A stretch of DNA of 64,000 nt, from NCBI GenBank assembly GCA_000499405.2, contig HG738138.1, positions 23,837,097-23,901,096 on the forward strand, in the 5' to 3' direction. A model generated the notes under the pieces. That model was given only the letters and a program-made list of their open reading frames with translations, was not told where the DNA came from and searched no databases. Every line of letters begins with the position of its first letter. The first letter of the stretch is position 1. Of the stretch, positions 54,001 to 64,000 are shown one piece after another. The DNA is from Onchocerca volvulus. Lineage: Eukaryota; Nematoda; Chromadorea; Rhabditida; Onchocercidae. Both the position numbers and the translations under genes were made by a program.

Positions 54001-56737
54001 AAAAAAACTTTCAATCATTTTATGAAACGAACGTTCATTTTCTAATAGAATTTGAGAACAAATTATTTTTCCTGAAGAATAATCAGTTTATCAGTATAGA
54101 AAAAGATAGATGTGATAATATATACAATATTAATATTAATCATTACTTTCACTGAATTGAGTATATTTGTTTATTGTTATTGCAATATAAGTTTTTTTTT
54201 TTAAATTTCCAATTAAAAAGGAAATGATTATAACATTTCTTACGTCATATTTATAAGCATCCCGGCATAATGATCATTTTTTTGATTGTTGATGAATATT
54301 TAGCTGAATGTTTAATTAAAATTTAATCATTTTTCAGACGGAATAAATTTTTTTTTCCTCTTTGAATTTTTTCTTTTCCTCTTTTTTATTGTTAATATTG
54401 TCCGTCCATACAATAAAATGTTTTGATTTATTTTGTTTCGAAAAAAAAAAAGAAAAATCGATGAGAAAATTATCGATTGATTTTTAAGTGCAAACGATAG
54501 CTATACTCAAATATGTCAAATTCTTTGATATTTCCCAAAAACTTTCAACCAACACAATTTTATTTGTAAAATGATTTTATAATTTATCAAAACAAAAAAA
54601 AAAAATAGCTAAAGACAGATAAGGTAGAGATAAGAATTGTTAAATGATTAGAAAATCTATCAAATTATTAAAATTTATTGCATTTTTTTTATTATTGGGA
54701 TGATTCATTTTCTTTTATCACTAAATTATCATCCTTTTTCATTGTTTATACTTTTCATTTTAAAATTTTTAAACATTATATATTTTTTTTGTTCCATTCA
54801 AGTTTGTTGCAAAAGAAACTTGAAATGAAATATTGCAGCATCTATCGTTCCAAGTGATTAAGTAGTAATTTTTGCAGAATTGCATCTGAACGATACTAGC
54901 AAAGTAAGCAAAAATCAGTTCTTTTTATCCTTGACTCTACTAGGATGAAAAGAATATCTGGGATTCTGAGTTTTCTCCCGGCATATCCCGGTCTGCTGGT
55001 CATCTGGCATGTTATCTTCCGGTATATTTCTATCATTTTAATTTTTTAACTAATTTTCAAATTTTTACTTTAATCAATTAGTTTTTTAATCAACTTAAAT
55101 TTTGAATTACGTCCTATTAATTTAAACTCTGAATTCAAGCCAATATTCCTCACTTGTATGCTAAATGGAATTTAAGAAACTATAAGTTAGTTGGAATTTT
55201 TTTTTTTTTTAAATATATTCAAATTTTTTGGTCTGATATTATTTCAAACTTCCAGGCCAAATACTATTTCCGTCCAAGAGCAATAATGCAATCTAAGAAT
55301 TTTTCAGTTGATAATTGAATCGTAATAAAATATAATGAAATCAATCACTCAATTCCATTCAATTAGATTAGAAATAAAATCTTTTAATTTCTCATTCTAA
55401 CAGTTGGTATTTATTTTCCAATTGTAATGCCAATAACAAAAAAAAATTTTAGCCATTTAATTTAAAAACGTTGGCATAAATCAGGCGGAAAATTTTGCCA
55501 TTGATATTAACAAATGCAATAAAAAGTACTTATTAAGCTATTCAATCATTCATTTCTCAAATAAAATTTCAATCGAACTTTTTTTTTTTTTCAACAATAT
55601 TTTAATATCTGTTTAAAAATTAAAATCGCATTTTATAAATCTAATAATAAGCAAAAAATTAATATAAAAAAAAGTGAAAATATCCTTTGAAATTAATTAT
55701 CAACAAAGAATTTTCACAGAACAATTCTTTCCTTGTTTTGGCAATAATAATTATGATTCACTTTTCATTTGATCATTCACCTCCGATATTTTATAAGTTT
55801 ATCGAAGACAAAATTATTCAATTCTGTTTAAATTAACAACTAAATACTAATGATGTTAAAGTTGCTAAATAAAATTATTTTCCAGAATTTTTTTTAAAAA
55901 AAAAATATAATATAAATGTTTACAAAATCAATCTATTTATTATAATAAAAAAAAATCTATTCCATTCAAAAGAATTATTTAAAAAAGAAAATCTTTTTCG
56001 CATCGATCAGATAATGCCATCATTCTAATGTTTGGTAAATTCGCAAAGCAAATTTGAGCTTCGCATTGATCTTAAGAATCTTCAAAGGTCAAAGGTCTAC
56101 AGCATCAAATTTTTCTCCGTTTTAAATAAAATCTCACTTCCTAATACAATTTTTAGCATATGAATGCCTTTCGTAAATGTAATATAAATGTTGACTGGCT
56201 GAAAATATAACAACATTTTGTCCGACAGAAATAACTCAATTTGCGAAGTAATCAAATCACATCAAAAATCTAATTCATCTCCGTTTAATTGAAATTATGC
56301 AACAACAAAACGAATATTCAAAGTACTGAAACAGGAAAAGGTATGGAAAAAAAAAAAACTGAAATATCGATTCAGATAATTGTAAATATATTCGAATCGT
56401 AAAATCATTCGTGTTAATTTAATGATTTACTGATTTTGCTTTTTATTTATTTCTCTATCCTAATATTTCCGTCAATTTTTCGTTCAAAAAGTCTAAAACT
56501 CTAATGCATTCACTCATTTAATGCTATAAATTTAATTTTCATACCCAAACTTTTTCGATTTCAGGAATTCAAGAATAATAAAACAAAGAACTTACTAAGT
56601 AGAGCAATGTTGTAGTCACTGGCATCAATTGAAATACCCATTTGAGATAATACAATTTCAGGTGGTCCCTGAAGACGGGCCTCAATAAATAAAACCGGTA
56701 ATGAACCGGATAAATTTTTCATTGGTAACATTGACAT
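33018..56737 (-). CDS. N-terminally anchored Ser-rich protein of unknown family, at least 16 exons
   Basis: I do not recognise this protein. Exons on the minus strand, 5' to 3': 56737-56596 (ATG first), 53419-53259, 52728-52618, 51829-51696, 51048-50909, 50495-50398, 50222-50121, 49884-49753, 48250-48067, 47270-47163, 46920-46762, 37220-37098, 35732-35627, 35477-35431, 33589-33380, 33227-33018. A membrane helix (TSGVLLVASVGSYMMYRV) lies near residues 48-66; the first 46 residues have no cleavable signal, so it may be a mitochondrial, ER or plasma-membrane anchor. Then come an acidic stretch (LTDDEDEKTDCD), a motif LLWDDPQWDEEIDFSFYG, long Ser/Thr-rich low-complexity sequence, and a Cys- and Leu-rich C-terminal part. 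Phases agree at nearly all joins. Exceptions: 52618 to 51829 does not, and exons 35732-35627 and 35477-35431 are tentative. The ATG exon follows TTACTCAG, a possible SL trans-splice site. Confidence 0.7.
35062..35286. repeat. Short tandem duplications and an ambiguous base
   Basis: A 28-base unit containing TTGATAAATGTTAAGAGA is duplicated from 35062, and a 19-base unit AATTGATAATGATATGAAA from 35248. One unresolved base (N) is at 35162; another is at 35351. The N bases suggest a hard-to-assemble stretch. Confidence 0.7.
39560..39870. other. GC-richer block with CpG and short repeats
   Basis: A sharp rise in GC and CpG in an otherwise A/T-rich intron, with GGCGGGGGAGAGCGGG and two copies of CCTTTCATCTCACG 26 bases apart (39789-39802 and 39815-39828), plus degenerate CATCTCAC words after. 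No frame is open across it. It lies 1.3 kb upstream of the nested gene. It may be a regulatory region or the remnant of a mobile element. Confidence 0.5.
41131..41943 (+). CDS. Small secreted six-cysteine protein, three-finger/Ly6-like, nested in an intron
   Basis: Exons 41131-41217, 41333-41506 and 41770-41943, all joins in phase 0, 144 residues. Two adjacent Met codons start it. Residues 1-20 are a signal peptide (LAKVAAIVIITTNANA). The mature part has six cysteines; the last three are in RCICSYDRCNSA, and a Cys-Asn at the end of the cysteine pattern is typical of Ly6/uPAR three-finger folds and activin-receptor-like ectodomains. There is no C-terminal hydrophobic tail, so no GPI anchor or membrane helix: it should be a free secreted protein. 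An acceptor-like TTACAG precedes the ATG by about 25 bases, possibly for SL trans-splicing. Overlapping AATAAA signals at 41949-41958 follow the stop closely. It sits on the opposite strand within the 9.5-kb intron of the anchored-protein gene. The family assignment rests only on cysteine pattern. Confidence 0.85.
41949..41958 (+). terminator. Overlapping poly(A) signals of the nested gene
   Basis: Two overlapping AATAAA hexamers begin 6 bases after the stop codon, followed by an A-run. Confidence 0.5.
42063..42087. repeat. CATAT pentanucleotide repeat
   Basis: Four to five copies of CATAT, with one copy interrupted, in the 3' flank of the nested gene. Confidence 0.7.
52320..52560. repeat. 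Degenerate AT-rich repeat block
   Basis: Repeated variants of ATTTAATTCATT, TATCGATA and CGATACTCA recur over about 240 bases inside an intron of the minus-strand gene. No clean unit length can be set by eye. Confidence 0.55.
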
Positions 56738-56743
56738 TTTTCC

Positions 56744-56779
56744 CTGAGTAATGATGATGATGATGATGATGATGATGAT
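56744..56779. repeat. GAT trinucleotide microsatellite next to the first exon
   Basis: About ten copies of (TGA)/(ATC) run up to the CTCAG acceptor in front of the first exon of the minus-strand gene. On the minus strand they lengthen the open frame with isoleucines upstream of the ATG, which I treat as untranslated. Confidence 0.85.
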
Positions 56780-58328
56780 AATCACAAATAATCAGCGATG
56801 AATTTCCAGTTCAAAGATTCATAAAAAGAGGCGCTAAAATTGTTGTATTATTTGTCGGAAATCCACCATAATATACGAATTCTAGAGACTGATAGTATTC
56901 TCTCGAAAATATTGTTATCATCCATTACTGTCTGTCATATGCTGCAATATTTTGAAATATTATTGCTTTTATAACAAATGGTTTCTCTTTAAAAACATTT
57001 AATTGTTCAAATTTACTTTCGAAACATCGTAAAATATCGAAATTTTTATCAATATCACTTGTTATATAATCAATGCTAAACGGTTTGAAAAGAAAGAGTT
57101 TAAATTTAAATGGAGAATATTTAGAGAAAGTTGAAAAGGTGCAAATTTCTATGGTATAAAAAAGCTAAAAATGTTGAAATTTTAGCAAAAAAAAAAAAAA
57201 AAAATGAAAAGAATAAAATTTGGTAAATTATCGACGATTTTGAAGCCAATAAATATGCATATGTCCAACTGCACACATGCATATGATCAATATTAATAAT
57301 ATGAACAAATTGTTTTTGCTTATGTAACGATAAATAATCATGTGATGTTTATACTTAACATTCATAAACATTAATATTTAAAAAGACTGGCGATAAGTAT
57401 AATAAATACAAAAAAATATTTGAATACTTAATAAATTAATTCAAAAAACAAAGAAAAAAATTTCTAAATTCTAAAATGTAATTTTAAGTAAATGTCTCAT
57501 CCACTCAAGATTGCATTTAATATGTGACTATGAAATGCTATTTATCATATCTTAACTAAGCTTACATTTGATTGATTATGCAAATTACCGCAGAATAGAA
57601 ATGATAAATTAAACTGTAGAAAGATTGAAATTCTGATAATGCCTAACTTATCTCTAGTGATAAGCCTAAATTTCCTTTCGAAATAGATGATTTTTCATGA
57701 ATATTCGCGGAAAATAATAACAAACCAATTGAATTAAAAAGTCATGGAATGAATATAATGTAAACACTTCATATGATTCATCAAAATTAGAGAGCACTCT
57801 TTTGCTTTCCTCTCCCTTTTAGCTTCTTTCCTATCTTTCACTTCTTTTTTCCAATGAGGAAATTCGATACTAAACTTAAAGCAATTAATTTGAAATGTAA
57901 TTAATAGCCAAATATTCACTCATCATAATTGTGAAAATTCCTTAGTGAAAAAAAGTTTTCCCGCTATGTTTTAACAAATCTGATGTGAAAATTAATCCTT
58001 TTTATGTGAGTAAAAAATTCCAAAAGATTCCAAATAAATTGAAAATGCATTGCCAAACCTTCATCAACTTACTAATATTACAAAGATACAAAGATTAGCT
58101 GTAAACTGATCTCATTGATATTTGAAGAGTCTTTTAAATTCTAAAATTAGATTACTAAAATTTTACGACCGGAATTTAAAATTATCTCGAATAGAAATAC
58201 GCTTAAATTATCATGAAAGATTACAAATAATTCTAAAACGCTCCTATCAGATCAGAATAACAAACGATCACCGCCACCACCATCGATTCACAATTTAATG
58301 GCATTGTACATCGCAGCTGTTACATACT

Positions 58329-58390
58329 TACACACACACACACACCCACACACACCTACACACACCACATACAAACATATACACATACAC
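58329..58390. repeat. Imperfect (CA)n microsatellite
   Basis: CACACA runs interrupted by CCC, CTA and CATA steps. Confidence 0.9.
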
Positions 58391-58748
58391 AGAGAAAATT
58401 TACAAAGATAAAAAATTTTAGTCAGAATTGAAAACTGAGCAGCAATGAACAAAATTAACCCATGATGACCTTGACACTGTTAAAATTTCATGCATTTGTC
58501 GTACGAGTAAATTCGCAACTTCCCATCAAGCAAACGCGAATCTTTACGGATTCTAAGAGTAACTTCGTTGTGAAAATTTTAAAGTAAGCATAAACAAAAC
58601 TATGTCTTGTTTGGTGGAAGTTGATGTTTGATGTTGAAATAAGCAATTTGATTGATATGTTTTCTATTTTGCCAAAAATATTGATGATAAGTAGTGTTGA
58701 TGATACTTTGATGATAAGTATTCTAGACCAAAGTCCTAGGCGTAAATT

Positions 58749-58852
58749 TGGTATGTGAAATTTGTGAAGTAATATGTGAAAATATGTGAAATTTGTGAAA
58801 TATGTGAAAAATTTGGTATGTGAAATTTGTGAAATAATATTTATGTGAAATT
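58749..58852. repeat. Degenerate TATGTGAAATTTGTGAAAT repeat
   Basis: At least four irregular copies of TATGTGAAA and TTTGTGAAAT, including a repeated TTTGGTATGTGAAATTTGTG. Confidence 0.75.
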
Positions 58853-60929
58853 AGAGATGACTATTTGAAATTATAATATTCTTTATTAAATATACTAATT
58901 TAATAACAACGATAAGATCAATGAAATATCATCTGCTGCAAAATTAATACTAATAAATAGTACAGGTTACCTGATGTATCAACAGTACAGATAATTTTTA
59001 TCATAGGTTACATGACCTATAATAAACTTGAATAAGCATTAAACGCATTAAGTATTTTATAGTATAAATGGCACTAGATCTAATGGATCAAATTTATATC
59101 AGAAATGGAATACAAATTCTAGCAACTTATGATAACTAATAATTTCTCTTCTAACAATATTTCTATCAAATTTGAATGATAAAAATTCTACAAATCATTC
59201 CTTCAAAAAATATATTTCTTAATTCGGATAAAATTTGTTAAGAAAAAAATTTTTAATTTTTGTTGAAATTACTGCATTACTAAAATTAGAATTTCAATTG
59301 CTAATCTCATCAATTAATTCCTATCAACAAATATTTTCAGGTATTTTCGGACAAAAATCGATTCTAATGCATCATTTCAACTTCAATTCTATAATATATA
59401 GGCTTCTTTCAATAGATTTATTCACTTCTATGACATTAATTTGAAAACTAAAATAAATGTTGAAAGAAACCAGTTGTTAAGTTTGCAATCAATAATCAAT
59501 CTATTTTATTTTATGCAAACAATCGATAATTTCAATGTTTAAAATTTAGTTTGTTGCTACAAATAAAGTGCATAATACAAGCTCAGTATTGCACTATTGA
59601 GCATATCATCTGTAATAGCTTGGATATGTCGTTTCGGAGGGGAAAAAAAAGCACGAAAATTAAAATAAATGCTCAAACTTTTCGATTTTCTTCGATTCTA
59701 ATCACTCCTGAGAATTAGCTACTGCCAGCGTGTAAGACTGAGATGAAAAAATGCGCTATGAAAATAAACGAAATTGAAATGAACCTTTTCATTCAAGAAC
59801 ATCAAAAAAGCCTTGTAGAAACTCATTGTAAAGTTTCGAATGGAAAAGAATTGGATTATATTTGAGTGAAGAAGAAAAAAGCAAAAATTGGCATGAGAAA
59901 TGATAGAAAGAAAAAAAAAGGCCATGCCTATTTATCTAAAATAAGCTTTTGCCAATGGCAGAAATATTGAAGAACACAACAAATCGATGACAATGCAGCT
60001 TTCATGCTTCATTTTATTAAAATGGCCATAATCCTAAAGAAATGATGAGAGTTAGTCATGATTACTGGAATGTGAAGTAAACGGGACTTGGGAGATTCCG
60101 GAGTATATGGGAGCAAACATTCTAGATTTCCCAATTCAAAAATGACAAAACCAATTATAAACTAGGACAAGGATGAAAAAGTGGTGATATTACAGCACTA
60201 CAATGTGGGATCACAAATATACTTGTGCTACCGTAGCATCGATATTCGAACATTTAATTCGAATAATGATTATTATTATCATGATTATCAGCATTTATTT
60301 AAGTTTAAGTCTTGAGTTTAATTCATTAAGTCAGGAATTGGCATAACCAAGGTGATAACCTGTTTATCACTAAAATTATAATAAGGCAATTTCATCAAAA
60401 TTTTTGAAGAAATCTTTTTATTGTCTCGGAATTGTTCGAAACATTACATGCATTATCAAACATTTCATTATTAAAAAATGCCTTAAATGAAATATCGAAT
60501 TTTTTATTTTCCAAATAAACAAAACATTATTTTTTCAAGTTCATCCAAATTTTTCCCATGAAAAGAAGCCTATTAATTCAAAAAAATATCAGAATGCAAG
60601 AAATGGCGAAGAATTTTAACAAAGAAATATTCTTTTTTCTTTTGAAATTTCAACCTTTACAATTCAAAAAAATCATCAAAAACCAGTGATTTTTCATCGA
60701 CAGTTTTAAAAAAATAGCAAAAAAAAAAAAAAAAAAATTTAAAGACATAAGTATCCGAAAACAAAAAGGCTTCTGGAAAAAGAATTATTGATTTCCGATG
60801 TTGTTCAACTTAGAATAATAATTTCTTCAAAACAAACGCTACTCTGTTGCCTTCCTTTCTCATGAAACTTGATATTCTTTTGAAGCTACTCAAAATACTG
60901 TCATTCTTTGGCCCTCAGATTTTTAAAAC

Positions 60930-61345
60930 AGTGCCCAAGATTGAACATCAGAAATATGAGATAATAAATAAAACGAATGAACAATCGTAATCTTCTATGC
61001 ACAAAGTTTCCAAAAATGTGTAATAAATTTCAAAACATTAATATAATAGCTCACAAACCAATACTCCAGTCTAGCTGAGATCAAAAACCATAGCCTAACA
61101 ATTTCAAACAGAATTATGAAATGGAAATACTAATTATTTCGACAATTGCCTAGAGAAGAGGCGCTTTGAAATTGCTTCATCATATTTTGCAAACCACCCA
61201 TACCACTCATTTGTGCAGCATTTGTGGATCCATCATTTTTGCCATTTGTTGATTGAGTTTTTGTAGTTGTGACGGGTTGATGTTTATCATATTCATATCA
61301 CCATTTTGCAACCAATAAAAAATAATAAATAAGTAATAAGCAAGT
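60930..61345. repeat. Left copy of a segmental duplication covering the SRP54 3' end
   Basis: Aligns by eye with 63591-64000, including the 3' flank (shared words such as ACAAAGTTTCCAAAAAT, CAATACTCCAGTC, CTAACAATTTCAAA), the last exon, and the upstream intron (CAACCAATAAAAAATAATAA). The right copy continues beyond the window, so the full length is unknown. Confidence 0.85.
61130..61305 (-). pseudogene. Dead copy of the SRP54 last exon
   Basis: Reads like the intact exon at 63977-63798, beginning NGDMN and [17 protein letters not shown], but is broken in two ways. The acceptor in front is TTGCAA rather than TTGCAG. A one-base loss after the MMDP codons shifts the frame to an early stop (TGA). 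The remaining sequence still matches the intact exon's [11 protein letters not shown] region when the shift is ignored. Flanking DNA is also duplicated, so it arose by segmental duplication rather than retroposition. Confidence 0.85.
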
Positions 61346-63590
61346 AAACAATTAATTAGATTCGAGTGATAACTTTGATAAGAGCAGATTTAATTTTCTG
61401 AAATATAAAAAAGTAAGAACAACGAATGCCTTGATTTTAATCATGATAAAAACTCTAACGAACTGCTTTGTCTAAATTAACATATTATCGAGTGATTTGT
61501 AATTCATATATATATATATATATATATATATGATGTTACAAGCTTATATTACAGGTTTGTTGTATTATGCCATTATAATGGATAACAAGCGCAGTGAAAA
61601 ATATTAAGAAATCAAGTAAACAATAAATCAAACAGACATTCAAGACCTGTGGGATTTTATGTAATTATTTGAATATGTCCTTGGCAACCAAAATTACATA
61701 TATTCACTGCATTTATAATTTATTCAAATAACAACAGATGACGCATTTTCCATTCAACACTTTTCACTGAAAAGAATTTGTCATCAAATAAAAACAGTTT
61801 GAGAAACTACTTTGAAGAGGCCATGCTACATATCTTTTTCACCATATCAGCAAATCTATAAATCCTTTATATAGAGAATCCTTTATCAAATTTACAAATT
61901 CTTTTTCAGAGATAAATCCTTTATCTAGAAGATGTTTTATAAAAAATAATTTTATCAGATGTTAAGATATAGATATAGCAGGTGTATAAGACTTATAATT
62001 TAAAAGAATTTGCATATGAATTGGATATTGATCCAAATAGGACAATTTTTTATAGTGTAAGTATTTCGAGACACAAAAGCTATTTTAGAAAATTATTTTG
62101 GGTTTTCCGACTCGCAGTGAGTTGAAAATATGCAAAGAATTTCTTACAACGGTTTGAGGAGATTTTGGAAAAGACAAAAGAAGTAATGAAATTAAATGAT
62201 ATATAAAGAATTATCAGCACGAATTCAGAAATCAACACAAAGGAATGAGCAAGAACAATCCATCGCTCTACAACCAGAAGTGCTACCAAAAGACGAAAGC
62301 GAGCAAAACAAAACACTTTTCGCTGTATCTCCGAATTCTTCCATCTGAAGGCTCAATTTTCTTCCGGTCGAGAATTTGGAAAAATCCAAAAAACATAATT
62401 ATGGCAAATAAGGAATGTTGAAGATCAAGAAGCGCGAAGATAGTTTCAAAATGGACCAAAATGATGAACATGTTTCCGCCAAAACGATAAACATGTTTCC
62501 CGCCAAGATGCTCCTATTAACAGAAGGTCAACAAATCATAAAGCGACACGTTGGAGATCAGGAAAAGAGGAGAAGCTCAGGAATGAAATTAAGTTAAAAA
62601 TTACCGAAATTCAATTCGTGTGCAACTGTGAAAATCCTTTCTATTTTTTGGTTAGATCAGTAATTTTCCTGATTTGACTGCTCAGAGAGAAAAAGAAATC
62701 GATGAATCACCGAAGATAAAAAGAAAAATTAGATCTAGTTAGAAACATCTGTCTGCTTTTTTTTGCTTCAATTCAAATTATTTGCTGTTCTAAATCTGAT
62801 CAAACGGTATGATTTCTATCATAGGTAATCATCGATTATCAAATTGATCAATTAATAAAAAATTGATTACTTATTAAATCGCATAGGGAAAATCTGAGAA
62901 AAATATTCTGGTGCAAATGCTAGAAGCATCAAATTATTTCTTTATTTTATTTTTCCTTAGAAAAAAATGATTAATCTTTAATCTACTTAATTTTTGAATG
63001 TTACGATTCAAGCATCTGTGCATTTTTTGCAAAGATTAAAAAATATACCAGTAAACATTTGCAACATATGAGTAAACATAAAGACGGATTAGGATTAAAG
63101 ATGTAAAATGCTAGAAATTGAAGCTATTGAAGTTTTATAACTCAAAATTAATGAATCATAAAACTTTGAATAAACAGCAATGGTATGGATAAGTGAATTT
63201 AATTTTTTAAGTGATGTAAATGTTCTTTTAAGCTCGAGTTAAATTAGTCGACCCTCCTCAAGCCTCCGGTTATCTAGTAACGATCAAGATGATGCAAGCA
63301 GCACATCGGGCAATCATCAATGTTTCCGATTTCTTATAGTGGTATTGTTGAATCCAGATATGCAAATAACAAAATCATTAAGAAGAGACTTTTGAATAAT
63401 AAATTTTTGGTTGTTGCGAAATTCATTACTTATTACCGTCTCAAAAATTACGATTATTCGTGACTCCATTCACCATGTCGACTATAAACATGATTTAATT
63501 TTTTCACTGGTCTTCGCATCATAAAATATAAAATCTTGCCACGGGATTTTAAATTTTAATATCACTGAGATAATGACAAGACTACTGACG
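61346..63590. other. Spacer between the duplicated SRP54 ends
   Basis: No gene was recognised. The 62210-62590 part is richer in GC than its surroundings and contains two copies of ATGTTTCC(C)GCCAA about 27 bases apart. Open frames on both strands there (62283-62471 minus, 62415-62597 plus) have no recognisable domain. It might be an old mobile-element fragment. Confidence 0.45.
61507..61534. repeat. (TA)n microsatellite
   Basis: Uninterrupted run of about 13 TA units. Confidence 0.9.
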
Positions 63591-63797
63591 TAGTGCCCAT
63601 CTTTGTACATTAGAAATACATTATAATAGATAAAATGAGCGAACAAACGTAATCTGCAACTGTTTTCTGTACAAAGTTTCCAAAAATATGCAATAAATTT
63701 CAAAACATCATATAATAACTCAGAAGTCAATACTCCAGTCCCGTTGAGTTCAAAACCATAATCTAACAATTTCAAATAGAATTATGTGGTAAAAATA

Positions 63798-63998
<201 letters not shown>

Positions 63999-64000
63999 AA

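Larger units (their letters stand above)
56780..61129. other. Non-coding spacer, nothing recognised
   Basis: A/T-rich DNA between the 5' end of the anchored-protein gene and the SRP54 copies. It holds a CA-type microsatellite and a degenerate TGTGAAAT block, listed separately. The left arm of the SRP54 duplication begins near 60930. No gene was recognised. Confidence 0.55.

Noticed and set aside
33018..56737. Mitoguardin (MIGA) identity for the minus-strand gene
   Set aside because: N-terminal anchor and acidic motifs first suggested it, but the C-terminal half shows none of the residues I remember for that family.

Overview
The window is nuclear DNA of a nematode, most likely a filarial worm. 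It is very AT-rich, with long homopolymer A/T runs, genes split into many short exons, and acceptors of the TTTTCAG/TTTTTAG type. It carries a cuticle collagen. It also carries a sigma-class glutathione S-transferase whose product, as far as I recall it, reads like the secreted OvGST1 of Onchocerca volvulus, so Onchocerca is my best guess; I could not run a search. Almost no single open frame is long, because coding sequence is in exons of 24-294 bases. I rebuilt the genes by matching splice signals and reading phase.

Layout, left to right. (1) 1377-2534 (+): GST, five visible exons, no signal-peptide exon in view. (2) 6071-20722 (+): a large gene of at least 23 shared exons encoding a signal peptide and a roughly 900-residue ectodomain of no family I recognise. 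It then has two alternative in-frame 3' cassettes, each with its own membrane helix and cytoplasmic tail (16507-17454 and 19976-20722). An LTR-like element and a perfect 22-bp inverted repeat lie between the cassettes. (3) 20723-27858: no gene recognised; two tandem duplications; it should hold the unseen 5' exon of the collagen. (4) 27859-29729 (+): cuticle collagen. (5) 29730-33017: non-coding, with a long hairpin over the collagen poly(A) signal and a higher-order minisatellite. (6) 33018-56737 (-): a gene of at least 16 exons for an N-terminally membrane-anchored, serine-rich protein I do not recognise; one intron of about 9.5 kb contains (7) 41131-41943 (+), a nested gene for a small secreted six-cysteine protein. 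(8) 56744-61129: non-coding, with microsatellites. (9) 61130-61305 (-): a dead copy of the last exon of SRP54. (10) 63798-63977 (-): the intact last exon of SRP54; the rest of that gene lies beyond the right edge.

The genes look like unrelated neighbours, with no sign of an operon. The strongest candidates for something undescribed are the plus-strand receptor-like gene with exchangeable membrane/tail cassettes, the unidentified minus-strand anchored protein, and the nested cysteine-rich secreted protein. No tRNA, rRNA or CRISPR was seen. Exon ends are read by eye; most are supported by phase agreement between neighbours, and the exceptions are stated.
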